This document shows, piece after piece, positions 51,371 to 64,000 of a stretch of 64,000 nucleotides of DNA (position 1 is its first letter; each line of letters opens with the position of its first letter). The stretch is from Sphingomonas alba (GTDB lineage Bacteria; Pseudomonadota; Alphaproteobacteria; Sphingomonadales; Sphingomonadaceae): the NCBI RefSeq assembly GCF_023516555.1, contig NZ_JAMGBD010000001.1, forward strand, positions 930,001 through 994,000, given 5' to 3'. The position numbers and the translations under genes are program-made. The notes below the pieces were generated by a model that saw nothing but the letters and a program-made list of their open reading frames with translations, was not told where the DNA came from and searched no databases.

Positions 51371-51403
51371 AAAGAAAGGGCCGGAGGATTACTCCGCCGG
51401 CCC
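51371..51403 (-). terminator. Intrinsic terminator downstream of groL
   Basis: On the minus strand, 11-base arms (51403-51393 and 51388-51378) with one mismatch are followed by TTTCTTT. The stem includes GGGCCGG and CCGGCCC. It lies 145 bases after the groL stop. Confidence 0.8.
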
Positions 51404-51426
51404 TTCCATTTCTGTCTGGCGAAGCC

Positions 51427-51473
51427 GGCGCGGAGTGAATCCGCGCCGTCGGTCCTGTCCGCTTTGCGGCAGG
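51427..51473. repeat. Two hairpin-forming inverted repeats between groL and its terminator
   Basis: GGCGCGGA and TCCGCGCC (51427-51434 and 51440-51447) are perfect 8-base arms with a 5-base loop. A second hairpin (about 51454-51473) has CCTGTCCGC opposite GCGGCAGG, imperfect. They may be REP-like elements or mRNA-stabilising structures downstream of groL. Confidence 0.5.
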
Positions 51474-51547
51474 CCGTCCGGCCTTCGACGAGTCCGGAGC
51501 CAGCTAGCTCACCTGTCGGTTCGCGTCGCTCGCTCCGGCCGTCTCGG

Positions 51548-53200
<1,653 letters not shown>

Positions 53201-53270
53201 TCAGTTTCTTAAGTTCGCTAAAGTCTCAAAAGTCTTGGGATGAGGCGCCATTTTCGCGCCCCTCCGAAAG

Positions 53271-53558
53271 TCAGCCGACGATCCCGAGGATGTCGCTTTC
53301 CTTCATGATGATCAGGTCTTCACCGTCGATCTTCACCTCGGTGCCCGACCATTTGCCGAACAGGATGCGGTCACCGGCCTTGACGTCGAGCGGCGAAACC
53401 TTGCCCTCTTCGCTCTTGGCACCGGCGCCGACGGCGACGACTTCGCCTTCCTGCGGCTTTTCCTTGGCGCTGTCGGGAATGATGATCCCGCCCGCGGACT
53501 TCTCTTCGGCCTCGACCCGGCGGACGAGGACGCGATCATGAAGCGGCCTGAAACCCAT
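53271..53558 (-). CDS. groS: Co-chaperonin GroES
   Basis: The 95-residue protein starts [20 protein letters not shown] with [20 protein letters not shown] and [20 protein letters not shown]. It caps the GroEL ring. The ATG at 53558 is chosen over an in-frame start at 53606, and AAGGGG is just upstream. The CIRCE element lies 42 bases upstream of the start. Confidence 0.98.
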   Translation of the reverse strand: MGFRPLHDRVLVRRVEAEEKSAGGIIIPDSAKEKPQEGEVVAVGAGAKSEEGKVSPLDVKAGDRILFGKWSGTEVKIDGEDLIIMKESDILGIVG

Positions 53559-53599
53559 ATTGCTTTGCCCCTTGCTAAAGGTTGCGTTGAACATTTGCG

Positions 53600-53626
53600 C
53601 TGGCACTCAGACTCAGAGAGTGCCAA
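53600..53626 (-). promoter_or_regulatory. CIRCE element (HrcA operator) of groESL
   Basis: TGGCACTC (53601-53608) and GAGTGCCA (53618-53625) form a perfect inverted repeat with a 9-base spacer, the structure of CIRCE. The family consensus is TTAGCACTC-N9-GAGTGCTAA, so this copy differs by G for A at the arm. HrcA should repress groESL here until heat shock. Confidence 0.9.
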
Positions 53627-53655
53627 CTCGCGGGGCGCATATGGGTCGCGGGCTC

Positions 53656-55068
53656 CTACACGTCAACCGGTGCCCGTCGCGGAATTAAATCGAGCCGTCC
53701 GCGGCGGCTCCAGCGCCAGAGCATCAGCACCGCGACGGCAGCCAGGCCGCCGGCCAGGCCGGTCCAGACGCCAACGCCCTGCCAGCCGCCCCAGAAGGCC
53801 AGTGCCGCGCCGCCACCGAGGCCAACGACCCAATAGCCGAAGGCGGCATAGTACATTGGCACCCTTGTATCCTGGAGACCGCGGAGCATGGCGGCGCCGA
53901 CCACCTGGGCACCGTCGGCCAACTGGAAAATGGCGGCGATGAAAAGAAACTTGACCGCGAGGTCGAGGACCGGCGCGTTCTCCGGTTTCGCCGCATCGAG
54001 GAATATTGACGCGAGATCGCGCGGGAACAGCCAGATGGCGAGCGCCGCGACCGACATGAACCCCATGGCCATGACGAGGCTGGCAGACCCCGCGCGGCTG
54101 ACCCAAGACGGATCCTTTGCACCAAAAGCGAGGCCGACGCGGATCGTGGTCGCCTGACTGATGCCAAGGGGGACCATGAAAGTGATCGCGGCAATCTGCA
54201 GGGCGATGGCATGTGCGGCGACCGACGTCTCGCTGATCAGGCCCATCAGATAGACGGCGGCGCTGAATACCGTCACCTCAAAGGCCAAGGTGAACGCGAT
54301 GGGGACGCCGACGCGGATGATGGTCGCCAGCCGTTCCCAGTCGGGCTTGAACAGGCGGCCGAAGACGTGAAACCGGCTCGTCTTCGGGTGGATGAGCACG
54401 ATCCCAATGAGGACGAACATCATCAGATAGGACGTAATGCTGCTGGCGATGCCGGCACCGACCAGCCCCAGCCGCGGCAGGCCCCAGTGACCGAAGATCA
54501 AGCCCCAATCCAAAGCGGCATTGATGAAGATGCCCGCGACGATGACCGCAAGCGCGATCCCGGCATTGCCGAGCGCCGCGACAAAGTTGCGCAGCGCGAC
54601 GATGATCAGCGCCGGCAGGAGCGCCCATTGCAGTGCGCGCATGAACTCGCCGCTGTGCCGGGCGAGCTGCGGGTCCTGGCCAAGGGCCAGCAAGACCGCT
54701 TCGGTGTGCCAGAGGATCAACCAGGCGGGGATTGCGAACAGCACGGCGGCCCAGATTGCCATGCGGACCGTGCGCCTCACTTCGCGGACCGAGTGCTTGC
54801 GGGCGCCAAGTTCGGCCGCGATCAGCGGGGCGGCGGCGGTGATGAGGCCCGTGCCGGTGAACAACAACACGCTGTAAAGGTTCACCGCCAGCGCGGACGC
54901 CGCCAATTGCGGCGCTCCCAGCCAGCCGACCATGACGACGTCGGTCGAATAGATGGCGGTCTGGGCGAGGTTGGCGAGAACGAGCGGCAGCGCGAGCTGG
55001 AAAGTCTCGCGAAGCTCGTCACGCCATCGCGGCGGCGCGTCTGGAAATGGGTGGTCGTCGCGCTGCAT
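53656..55068 (-). CDS. MATE-family multidrug/Na+ antiporter
   Basis: This 470-residue protein has about 12 membrane helices and the MATE signatures YSTDVVMVGWLGAPQLAASA and QIAAITFMVPLGISQATTIR. It exports organic cations or drugs using H+ or Na+; the substrates are not deducible. Its 3' end is 30 bases from the CIRCE element and its start is divergent from sppA across about 115 bases. Confidence 0.92.
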   Translation of the reverse strand: MQRDDHPFPDAPPRWRDELRETFQLALPLVLANLAQTAIYSTDVVMVGWLGAPQLAASALAVNLYSVLLFTGTGLITAAAPLIAAELGARKHSVREVRRTVRMAIWAAVLFAIPAWLILWHTEAVLLALGQDPQLARHSGEFMRALQWALLPALIIVALRNFVAALGNAGIALAVIVAGIFINAALDWGLIFGHWGLPRLGLVGAGIASSITSYLMMFVLIGIVLIHPKTSRFHVFGRLFKPDWERLATIIRVGVPIAFTLAFEVTVFSAAVYLMGLISETSVAAHAIALQIAAITFMVPLGISQATTIRVGLAFGAKDPSWVSRAGSASLVMAMGFMSVAALAIWLFPRDLASIFLDAAKPENAPVLDLAVKFLFIAAIFQLADGAQVVGAAMLRGLQDTRVPMYYAAFGYWVVGLGGGAALAFWGGWQGVGVWTGLAGGLAAVAVLMLWRWSRRGRLDLIPRRAPVDV

Positions 55069-55184
55069 CGTGTCGAGCGCCTAGCAGGATAGGCCGGGCC
55101 GTCCAGCCGCTCCCCGTCGAAAATCATTGGTGGCGCCCCTATCTGTCCGCTAGCCAGTGGGCGAACAGATAGAGGGTCGTGTGC

Positions 55185-57047
55185 ATGCGCTTCGTGGGTG
55201 CAATCTGGAAATTGCTGGTCGGCATCAAGGACGCGCTTGTCCTGGTGTTCATGCTGATCTTCTTCAGCCTGCTCTACATGGGCCTGAAGTCGAGCCCGAA
55301 CAGAGTCGGCGAAGGCGTCCTGGTCATGGACCTTCGCGGCACGATCACGGAGCAGCCGTCGGCGCCGAGCACCAGCGAACTATTGGCCGGAACACAACGC
55401 CTGCAGGAATATAGCCGCGGCGAACTGGTCGAAGCGCTCGACAATGCCAAGGACGACGACCGGGTGAAGGCCGTTGCCCTAGACCTCGACGGCTTCCTCG
55501 GCGGCGGCCAGGTGGCCATCAGCGACGTGGGCGCGGCGATCGACCGGGTCCGCAAGTCGGGCAAGAAGGTCGTCGCCTACGCCGCCGGCTATTCCGACGA
55601 CGGATATCAGCTGGCGTCCCACGCCTCGGAAATCTGGCTTCACCCGCTTGGCGCGGTCGCGGTCGCCGGACCGGGCGGGCAGCACCTCTATTACAAGGGG
55701 CTGATGGATAAGCTTGGCATTACGGCCAACGTTTACCGGGTCGGAACATACAAGGCGGCGGTGGAGCCCTACACGCGCAGCGACATGTCCCCCGAAGCGC
55801 GGGAAAACAACCAGGCGCTGGCCGGCGCATTGCTCGAAACCTGGCGCGAAGACGTGCTGAAGGCGCGCCCGGCGGCAGGGATCGATACCTACCTGAAGGA
55901 CCCGGGCGCGGTGCTCGACAGCGCGGGCGGCGACCTCGGCAAGGCGGCGCTGGCGGCGAAGCTGGTCGACAAGCTGGGCGAACGCCGCTCGTTCGAGGCA
56001 CGGCTGGCAGAACTCGGCGGCCGCGACGACAGGAAGGTGGGCGGCTTCAAGTCTATCGGCCTCGACGATTACATCGGCGATGTCGTCGAGAGTAACCCGA
56101 AGGGCCCGATCGGCGTCGTCACCGTCGCCGGCGAAATCGTCGACGGCAAGGCGAAGCTCGGCACCGCTGGCGGCGACAGCATCGCTTCGGCCATCGAAAA
56201 GGGCCTGCGCGAAGACAATCTGAAAGCACTGGTGGTCCGCGTCGATTCCCCGGGCGGTTCGGTGCTGGCGTCCGAGCGCATCCGCCAGGCCTTGCTGGGC
56301 GCCAAGGCTCGCAAGATCCCGGTCGTCGTATCGATGGGCAGCGTTGCCGCATCGGGCGGTTATTGGGTCTCGACGGCGGGCGATTACGTTTACGCGGAGC
56401 CTTCGACCATTACCGGATCGATCGGCGTGTTCGGCATCCTGCCGAGCTTCCAGGGCACTTTGGCCAAGCTCGGCCTCGGCGCCGACGGCGTGAAGACGAC
56501 GCCGTTATCGGGCGAGCCCGACGTCTTCCACGGCCCGAGCCCGGAAGCCGGCAAGCTGATCCAGGCCGGGGTCGACGGTGTTTATCGCAACTTCCTAGGC
56601 ATCGTCGCCGAGGCCCGGCACAAGAGCCCGGCCGACATCGACCGCATCGCCCAGGGCCGCGTCTGGGACGGCGGTTCGGCCCGCCAACTCGGCCTGGTCG
56701 ATGGCTTCGGCGGGATGGACGAAGCGATCGCCAAGGCCGCGGAGCTGGCGCATCTCGGCAAGGAGCGCGGCGTCCGCTACCTGGAGCGGCCCAAGAGCTT
56801 CACCGAGGAAATCATGGCGGCGCTGGCCGGCGAAGAGGATGCAGGCACGCAGCCGACCGACGCACTGGCGACCTTGGCCCCTGCCCCGCAGTGGCAGCTG
56901 GAAGCGGCATTGGCGGAACTGAAGTCGATCCTCAGCGGTCCGTCGATACAGGCGCGGTGTCTCGACTGCGCGCCGGTGGCGCCGGTCGCGGCGAGAGCGA
57001 AGGACGCGGGTTTCGTGCAGGCCGTTTTGGGGTGGCTAGCGAGCTAA
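55185..57047 (+). CDS. sppA: Signal peptide peptidase SppA, 67-kDa type
   Basis: The 620-residue serine protease degrades cleaved signal peptides in the inner membrane. An N-terminal membrane segment (LVFMLIFFSLLYMGL, about 20-34) is followed by two Clp-like domains. The catalytic Lys is K190 (RVGTYKAAVEPYT) and the Ser is S390 (SVAASGGYW), matching the E. coli K209/S409 pair. The ATG at 55185 is preferred over GTG at 55179 because AGAGGG is correctly spaced. Confidence 0.93.
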   Translation: MRFVGAIWKLLVGIKDALVLVFMLIFFSLLYMGLKSSPNRVGEGVLVMDLRGTITEQPSAPSTSELLAGTQRLQEYSRGELVEALDNAKDDDRVKAVALDLDGFLGGGQVAISDVGAAIDRVRKSGKKVVAYAAGYSDDGYQLASHASEIWLHPLGAVAVAGPGGQHLYYKGLMDKLGITANVYRVGTYKAAVEPYTRSDMSPEARENNQALAGALLETWREDVLKARPAAGIDTYLKDPGAVLDSAGGDLGKAALAAKLVDKLGERRSFEARLAELGGRDDRKVGGFKSIGLDDYIGDVVESNPKGPIGVVTVAGEIVDGKAKLGTAGGDSIASAIEKGLREDNLKALVVRVDSPGGSVLASERIRQALLGAKARKIPVVVSMGSVAASGGYWVSTAGDYVYAEPSTITGSIGVFGILPSFQGTLAKLGLGADGVKTTPLSGEPDVFHGPSPEAGKLIQAGVDGVYRNFLGIVAEARHKSPADIDRIAQGRVWDGGSARQLGLVDGFGGMDEAIAKAAELAHLGKERGVRYLERPKSFTEEIMAALAGEEDAGTQPTDALATLAPAPQWQLEAALAELKSILSGPSIQARCLDCAPVAPVAARAKDAGFVQAVLGWLAS

Positions 57048-57440
57048 AGTGAAACGACGTACCGCCTTTTCGGCCGGCGTCGTTACCTCATAGCCATCGC
57101 CGAGCATTCGCCACTTGGTGTCGATGGGTTGCGGCGGTGAGCCCGGGCCGGCGCGCATCGAGCCGGTGAAGCTGATCACTTTGTCGGCAACGGTGGCGCT
57201 GCCGCCGCCGACGCCCCCCAATGAGTTCACATAAGTGAACACAATCGATTTGCCGTCGAAGCTGTAGATGGTCTCGCCTTCGTAGACCGACTTGCCGTCG
57301 TGGGTGACGACGTGGACGTCGCGGACGTGGGCCCCCTTCCACATGTCGGTGAAGCAATGGGTGTCGACGTCCTGCGGCGCCAGCTGGGTCTGCCAGCAGT
57401 GGCCGAGCAAAGTGGCGAAGATTGCGAGGGCCGGCTCCAT
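57036..57440 (-). CDS. Small exported protein of unknown function
   Basis: The 134-residue product has a short signal-like start (MEPALAIFATLLGHCWQTQL). The mature part carries a Cys-rich-free beta pattern with GKSVYEGETIYSFDGKSIVF. I do not recognise the family. Its ATG overlaps the PepSY gene's stop by one base, so the two are cotranscribed, and its end overlaps the sppA 3' end by 12 bases. Confidence 0.65.
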   Translation of the reverse strand: MEPALAIFATLLGHCWQTQLAPQDVDTHCFTDMWKGAHVRDVHVVTHDGKSVYEGETIYSFDGKSIVFTYVNSLGGVGGGSATVADKVISFTGSMRAGPGSPPQPIDTKWRMLGDGYEVTTPAEKAVRRFTLAR

Positions 57441-58120
57441 CACTGCTCGGCCTTCCGCCGGCGGATGGTCATGGGCAGGAGGATCAAAGCCAGGATCACC
57501 GTCGTCACGGAAATCAGGGCGAAGGTGATAATCCAGGGGTTGTGCGTGTCCTCGCGGCCGGCCGGATCCATGATGTGCAGGCCCCACATGAAATCGTAGA
57601 AGCGCCACCAGCGGGTGCGTTTGGCAATGATCTCGCCCGACGCATCGACATAGAAATGCGCCCCATCGGACATGGTGATGAGCCAGGCCTTTACCGGCTT
57701 GCGAAGTTCGAGCGGCGGGCGGTCCGGATCGACGCGCGCAACAGAGAGCGCATGGGCCTTGCCGGTGTAGCGTTTCATGAACTCCAGCAGCGCAAGCGGC
57801 CCCGAAACGTCGGAATAGAAAGCGCCCGTCGCCGGATTGGCGAGACGGGTGCTGCCGTCGGCCAAGGTGACGACCCAGATGGGGCCGCCGACGCGCTGCT
57901 GGAGTGACAGCGACTTGAAAGGGATGCCTTCAAGAGCAGGCGGCACCGGCGGAGCGGCGAGGCGGATGGGGGCCTGCGGGCGGATCAAGGCCTCGCCGCG
58001 CACTTCCTCGATCGGCTTCAAGACCATCACCACGCCGGAGACGGTCCAGAAGAGCATGGGGATGGCAACGAGCCAGCCGAGCCAAATGTGCCAGCGGCGC
58101 AGGCGCCTACGATTGATCAT
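57440..58120 (-). CDS. PepSY-associated membrane protein
   Basis: This 226-residue protein has an N-terminal membrane segment after a basic head (MINRRRLRRWHIWLGWLVAI) and a C-terminal one (NPWIITFALISVTTVILALI). In between it has a PepSY-like periplasmic domain with HFYVDASGEIIAKRTRW and the GLHIMDPAGRE heme-region-like motif. Such PepSY proteins occur with iron-uptake and ferric reductases. The substrate here is unknown. Confidence 0.75.
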   Translation of the reverse strand: MINRRRLRRWHIWLGWLVAIPMLFWTVSGVVMVLKPIEEVRGEALIRPQAPIRLAAPPVPPALEGIPFKSLSLQQRVGGPIWVVTLADGSTRLANPATGAFYSDVSGPLALLEFMKRYTGKAHALSVARVDPDRPPLELRKPVKAWLITMSDGAHFYVDASGEIIAKRTRWWRFYDFMWGLHIMDPAGREDTHNPWIITFALISVTTVILALILLPMTIRRRKAEQ

Positions 58121-58164
58121 GAGCTACTGAGCCTCCCGGTGCGGGAAGGTTTAACGGGCCTTGG

Positions 58165-59280
58165 CTAGATTGCCACCGGCTCCGGCTCGAAATCGGGCAA
58201 TTCGGGCTCTGGCGCCTTTTCGCCGCGCAACCGGAGTGCCTGGGTATAGCCGACACGGTCGAGGTAGCGGCCGGCGGCGTACCAGATGCCGGCGATCATC
58301 AGGCCCGAAGCGATGCCGTCGATTGCGTAATGCCAGCCGAGGTGGATCGAGCCGATCCAGATAAGCGCGGCGAAGGTCCAGGCGGCGATGCGGATGGGCT
58401 TTGCCATGCGGGCAGTCGTCAAAGCGTAGAGGATGGCGATCGCATTGTGCATCGACGGCATGGCCGAGATGCCCATGGCGAAACCGGCCTGGTGCGCGGC
58501 ATGGTGCCGCCAGAGGACGCCCTGCCAATAATAAGCGTTGAGGAGGTGGCCACCCTCGTGGATCTCCTTCAGCCGGGCCATGAGCGGTGCGAATTCAGGC
58601 GCCGATACGGCGCCGATCTGCTGGGCAAAGCACGGGCCTGCCGAGGCGAAGACATAGCCGCCGACGACGCCGATCAGCATCCAGGCGGCGGCGAAGGACA
58701 GGAAGAAGCGGGCACGCTCGTAGCGCGGCGCCAGCGCGGCATAAGCGACGACCGCCGCGTACAGCGCCATCACCCAATAGGTGTAGCTCTTGTCGATCAT
58801 CTTGGTGAGGAACGGGCTGCCGAAGACAGCGTGGGTGAACTGCCAGGGCTGGTAGCCGAGGAAGAGAAATTTGTCCGCGGCGGCAAGACGATCGTCCCAG
58901 CTGAAGTCGCGGAAGACCGGCATCAGCATCTTCAATGTGCCGAACGAGGCCATCAGGATCGGAACCAGAAGGACCGGGATGACGCCGGCGAGGATGAGGG
59001 CGGGAGAGCGGATATGGCCTGTGACCAGGGCCCAAAGGCCTCGGAACGGGTTCCACGTCTTCAGCCACAAGGCGCGCAGCACGAAGAGGCCGCCTGCCAG
59101 CCAGAGCGCGTAGCGGGCGTTCTGGAAGACCGCGAGGAAGTAGAGATAGAAGATCCGATAGGGCGGCAGGCCGGCGCGATGGCTGAACCAGCCGGCGACG
59201 ACGAGCGCGAGCAGGGTCATCGCGCCAAGCGCGGCAAGCCATCGATATTCTTCGCTTTCGCGACGCCAGTCGAGCGTCAT
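58165..59280 (-). CDS. PAP2-family (Aur1/Ipt-like) membrane protein
   Basis: The 371-residue protein has about eight hydrophobic segments and the PAP2 motifs ISAMPSMHNAIAILYALT (near 262-279) and SIHLGWHYAIDGIASGLMIA. These resemble the His-containing PSMH and H-x4-D of inositolphosphotransferases. Members move phospho-headgroups onto lipids. Sphingomonads make glycosphingolipids, so a lipid headgroup transferase is plausible but unproven. A candidate Pho box lies 22 bases upstream of its ATG. Confidence 0.82.
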   Translation of the reverse strand: MTLDWRRESEEYRWLAALGAMTLLALVVAGWFSHRAGLPPYRIFYLYFLAVFQNARYALWLAGGLFVLRALWLKTWNPFRGLWALVTGHIRSPALILAGVIPVLLVPILMASFGTLKMLMPVFRDFSWDDRLAAADKFLFLGYQPWQFTHAVFGSPFLTKMIDKSYTYWVMALYAAVVAYAALAPRYERARFFLSFAAAWMLIGVVGGYVFASAGPCFAQQIGAVSAPEFAPLMARLKEIHEGGHLLNAYYWQGVLWRHHAAHQAGFAMGISAMPSMHNAIAILYALTTARMAKPIRIAAWTFAALIWIGSIHLGWHYAIDGIASGLMIAGIWYAAGRYLDRVGYTQALRLRGEKAPEPELPDFEPEPVAI

Positions 59281-59301
59281 GGACGCGTCCCCACCCCTAG
59301 A

Positions 59302-59319
59302 GTGTCAGATTTATGACAG
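59302..59319 (-). promoter_or_regulatory. Candidate Pho box (PhoB site) upstream of the PAP2-family gene
   Basis: On the minus strand CTGTCAT AAAT CTGACAC matches the PhoB consensus CTGTCAT-N4-CTGTCAT, with a perfect first repeat and 5 of 7 in the second. It is 22 bases before the start. No convincing -10 follows. Phosphate-starvation control of a lipid headgroup enzyme would be biologically sensible. Confidence 0.5.
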
Positions 59320-59366
59320 CGAAGGGGCGCTCGCTAGCGAGAAAAATTCACGCGTCAATCGGCATC

Positions 59367-60758
<1,392 letters not shown>

Positions 60759-60767
60759 TTAAACCTT

Positions 60768-60992
60768 CTAGAATAATGAATTGATCAACACACCCATCAG
60801 AGCGATCAGTGTTAACCCACCGACGTAAATCACAAGGCTCTTAAGCACCAAGATCGAGAGTTTCGCATATCCGTGTTCTAGAATGACCTCCCTTGCGAAT
60901 TCGCGCTCTTGAAACCACTCAAATGCCGTGATGGCGAAACCGGCAACAGTTCCTGAGATGATTGCCCATTCAAGCGCGAACAATGAGGGCAT
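60768..60992 (-). CDS. Small two-segment membrane protein in a low-GC insertion between sucB and lpd
   Basis: The 74-residue product starts [20 protein letters not shown] and ends with a hydrophobic helix (LKSLVIYVGGLTLIALMGVL). Three whole 60-base lines of this gene count 48, 45 and 53 percent GC, far below the surrounding DNA. Its ATG overlaps the sucB stop by one base (TAATG), and its stop is 9 bases before lpd. I do not recognise it. The composition suggests recent transfer. Confidence 0.6.
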   Translation of the reverse strand: MPSLFALEWAIISGTVAGFAITAFEWFQEREFAREVILEHGYAKLSILVLKSLVIYVGGLTLIALMGVLINSLF

Positions 60993-62305
60993 TACAGATC
61001 GATCAGCAGGCGCGTCGGGTCCTCGATCGCTTCCTTGACGCGGACGAGGAAGGTGACCGCCTCGCGGCCGTCGATCAGGCGGTGATCGTAGGACAGTGCA
61101 AGGTACATCATCGGGCGGATGACGACCTGACCGTCCTTGGCGACCGGACGCTCCTCGATCCGGTGCATGCCGAGCACGGCCGACTGCGGCGGGTTGATGA
61201 TCGGTGTCGACAAGAGCGAGCCGAAGACGCCGCCATTGGAGATGGTGAAGGTGCCGCCGGACATTTCGTCCATGGTCAGCGTGCCTTCCTTCGCCTTCTT
61301 GCCGTAGGCCGCGATCGATTTCTCGATTTCGGCGAAACTCATGGCGTCGGCGTTGCGGATGACCGGAACGACGAGGCCCTTGGGCGCGGAGACGGCGACC
61401 GAGACGTCGAGATAGTCATGGTAGACGATCTCGTCGCCCTGGATGCTGGCATTGACCGAGGGCACGTCGCGGGCAGCGAGCGCGCAGGCCTTCACGAAGA
61501 AGCCCATGAAGCCGAGGCGGATGCCGTGCTTCTTCTCGAACAAGTCCTTGTAGCGGGCCCGCGCGTCGATCACGGCCGACATATCGACGTCGTTGAAAGT
61601 GGTCAGGAGCGCAGCGGTGTTCTGCGCGTCCTTGAGGCGGGCCGCGATGGTCTGGCGCAGCCGCGACATCTTGACGCGCTCTTCGTTTCTGCTCCCCGGC
61701 GAAGGCCGGGGCCCAGGAGACGGAGTCTGCTGTGCTTCAGCGGCGGGAGCTTTCGCCTGCGGCGCCTGGGCCCCGGCCTGCGCCGGGGAACGGGCTTCGG
61801 GCTCGTGAACGGGTGCCATCTTTGCCTGCGCCGCGGCGAGGACATCGTCCTTGGTAATGCGGCCGTCCTTGCCGGTGCCATTGATCTGCGAAGGGTCGAC
61901 GTGGTGCTCCAGAACCGCGCGGCGCACCGCCGGCGAGAGGGTCAGATCGGCATGCTCATCCGTCGGCGCGTGAGCATCTTCGCGCGGAAGCGGCGTTTCG
62001 GCGGGGCCCGGCGGGTTGGTAGAAGCATCGGCGACTTCCTTGGCCGGAGCGGCGACGGCTGCACCGCCACCTTCGCCCACGCGGGCAATGACTGCGCCGA
62101 CTTCGACGGTATCGCCTTCCTTGACCAATTGCTCGGCAAGCGTGCCGGCGACCGGGGCATTGACCTCGACCGAGACCTTGTCGGTTTCAAGGCTGGCGAT
62201 GGGTTCATCGGCGGCGACCGTATCGCCCGGCTGCTTGAGCCATTGGCCAAGCGTCGCCTCGGTGATCGATTCTCCAAGCGCCGGAACTTTGACGTCGGTC
62301 GACAT
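60992..62305 (-). CDS. sucB: Dihydrolipoyllysine succinyltransferase, 2-oxoglutarate dehydrogenase E2
   Basis: The 437-residue protein has an N-terminal lipoyl domain with Lys43 ([17 protein letters not shown]) and a subunit-binding segment ([20 protein letters not shown]). The catalytic domain ends with [20 protein letters not shown], containing the catalytic His. The linker between the last two (61690-61792) contains repeat-derived sequence, [12 protein letters not shown] and [12 protein letters not shown]. The ATG at 62305 has AAGGAAG upstream. It acts with sucA and lpd in the TCA cycle. Confidence 0.95.
   Translation of the reverse strand: MSTDVKVPALGESITEATLGQWLKQPGDTVAADEPIASLETDKVSVEVNAPVAGTLAEQLVKEGDTVEVGAVIARVGEGGGAAVAAPAKEVADASTNPPGPAETPLPREDAHAPTDEHADLTLSPAVRRAVLEHHVDPSQINGTGKDGRITKDDVLAAAQAKMAPVHEPEARSPAQAGAQAPQAKAPAAEAQQTPSPGPRPSPGSRNEERVKMSRLRQTIAARLKDAQNTAALLTTFNDVDMSAVIDARARYKDLFEKKHGIRLGFMGFFVKACALAARDVPSVNASIQGDEIVYHDYLDVSVAVSAPKGLVVPVIRNADAMSFAEIEKSIAAYGKKAKEGTLTMDEMSGGTFTISNGGVFGSLLSTPIINPPQSAVLGMHRIEERPVAKDGQVVIRPMMYLALSYDHRLIDGREAVTFLVRVKEAIEDPTRLLIDL
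61690..61792. repeat. Inverted pair of palindromic GC-rich repeats inside sucB
   Basis: Copy 1 has arms CCCCGGC (61694-61700) and GCCGGGG (61705-61711), loop GAAG. Copy 2 has CCCCGGC (61771-61777) and GCCGGGG (61782-61788), loop CTGC. Aligned in opposite orientation over 27 bases they match at 25. They resemble the intergenic palindromes that are frequent in sphingomonad genomes, but lie in frame within the E2 linker. Confidence 0.75.
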
Positions 62306-62319
62306 GCGCTTCCTTCTTG

Positions 62320-64000
<1,681 letters not shown>

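Overview
The window is GC-rich, densely coded DNA from an alphaproteobacterium, most likely a sphingomonad (order Sphingomonadales). The evidence is a near-canonical CtrA cell-cycle regulator, a split MetH preceded by an ArsR-methyltransferase regulator, ribosomal proteins with long low-complexity tails, a DcaP-like porin, and palindromic GC-rich repeats inside a coding region. No gene-free stretch exceeds about 250 bases. I saw no tRNA, rRNA, CRISPR array, prophage or insertion sequence. Assignments rest on reading motifs; no database search was run.

Layout. (1) 1-7396, plus strand: a fermentation-type module of L-serine dehydratase, MFS transporter, pyruvate formate-lyase (pflB), its activase (pflA) and a DcaP-like porin. 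Serine would give pyruvate, then acetyl-CoA and formate. (2) 7397-9886: FAD-linked D-2-hydroxyacid dehydrogenase, dihydrofolate reductase and a secreted SRPBCC protein. (3) 9929-26661, minus strand: the complete str (rpsL-rpsG-fusA-tuf), S10 and spc gene sets ending in secY-adk. Unusual structured intercistronic elements lie between rpsJ and rplC and between rplO and secY. (4) 26912-32163: a MerR/TipAS regulator with a textbook 19-bp-spacer promoter, a coupled aminotransferase-sulfotransferase pair, a cupin, a DUF3140 protein, a cation diffusion facilitator and small unknowns.

(5) 32180-35494: pyruvate dehydrogenase E2, a small membrane protein, a thioesterase and E3 in one unit. (6) 35597-39352: universal stress protein, free-methionine-sulfoxide reductase, ArfB, a pseudouridine synthase, ctrA with TTAA half-sites in its promoter, and the N-end-rule transferase Bpt. 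(7) 39482-44372: threonine ammonia-lyase, an exported amidohydrolase and DsbD. (8) 44401-49926: a methionine-cycle operon, regulator-metF-metH1-metH2, whose genes overlap by 1 to 4 bases behind a perfect 20-bp palindromic operator. (9) 50124-51328: two small lipoproteins and a glutaminyl-peptide cyclotransferase whose signal peptide appears to be frameshifted away. (10) 51548-53626: groESL with a CIRCE element. (11) 53656-59319: MATE exporter, SppA protease, a PepSY protein and a PAP2/Aur1-like membrane phosphatase behind a candidate Pho box. (12) 59367-64000: 2-oxoglutarate dehydrogenase genes sucA (cut by the window end), sucB and lpd, with a low-GC small membrane gene between sucB and lpd.

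The most noteworthy signals are regulatory or structural: the four-hairpin rpsJ-rplC spacer, the rplO-secY intrinsic terminator, the MerR and ArsR operators at near-leaderless genes, the Pho-box-like site, the inverted repeat pair inside the sucB linker, arginine 88 in S12, and the atypical low-GC insertion gene.
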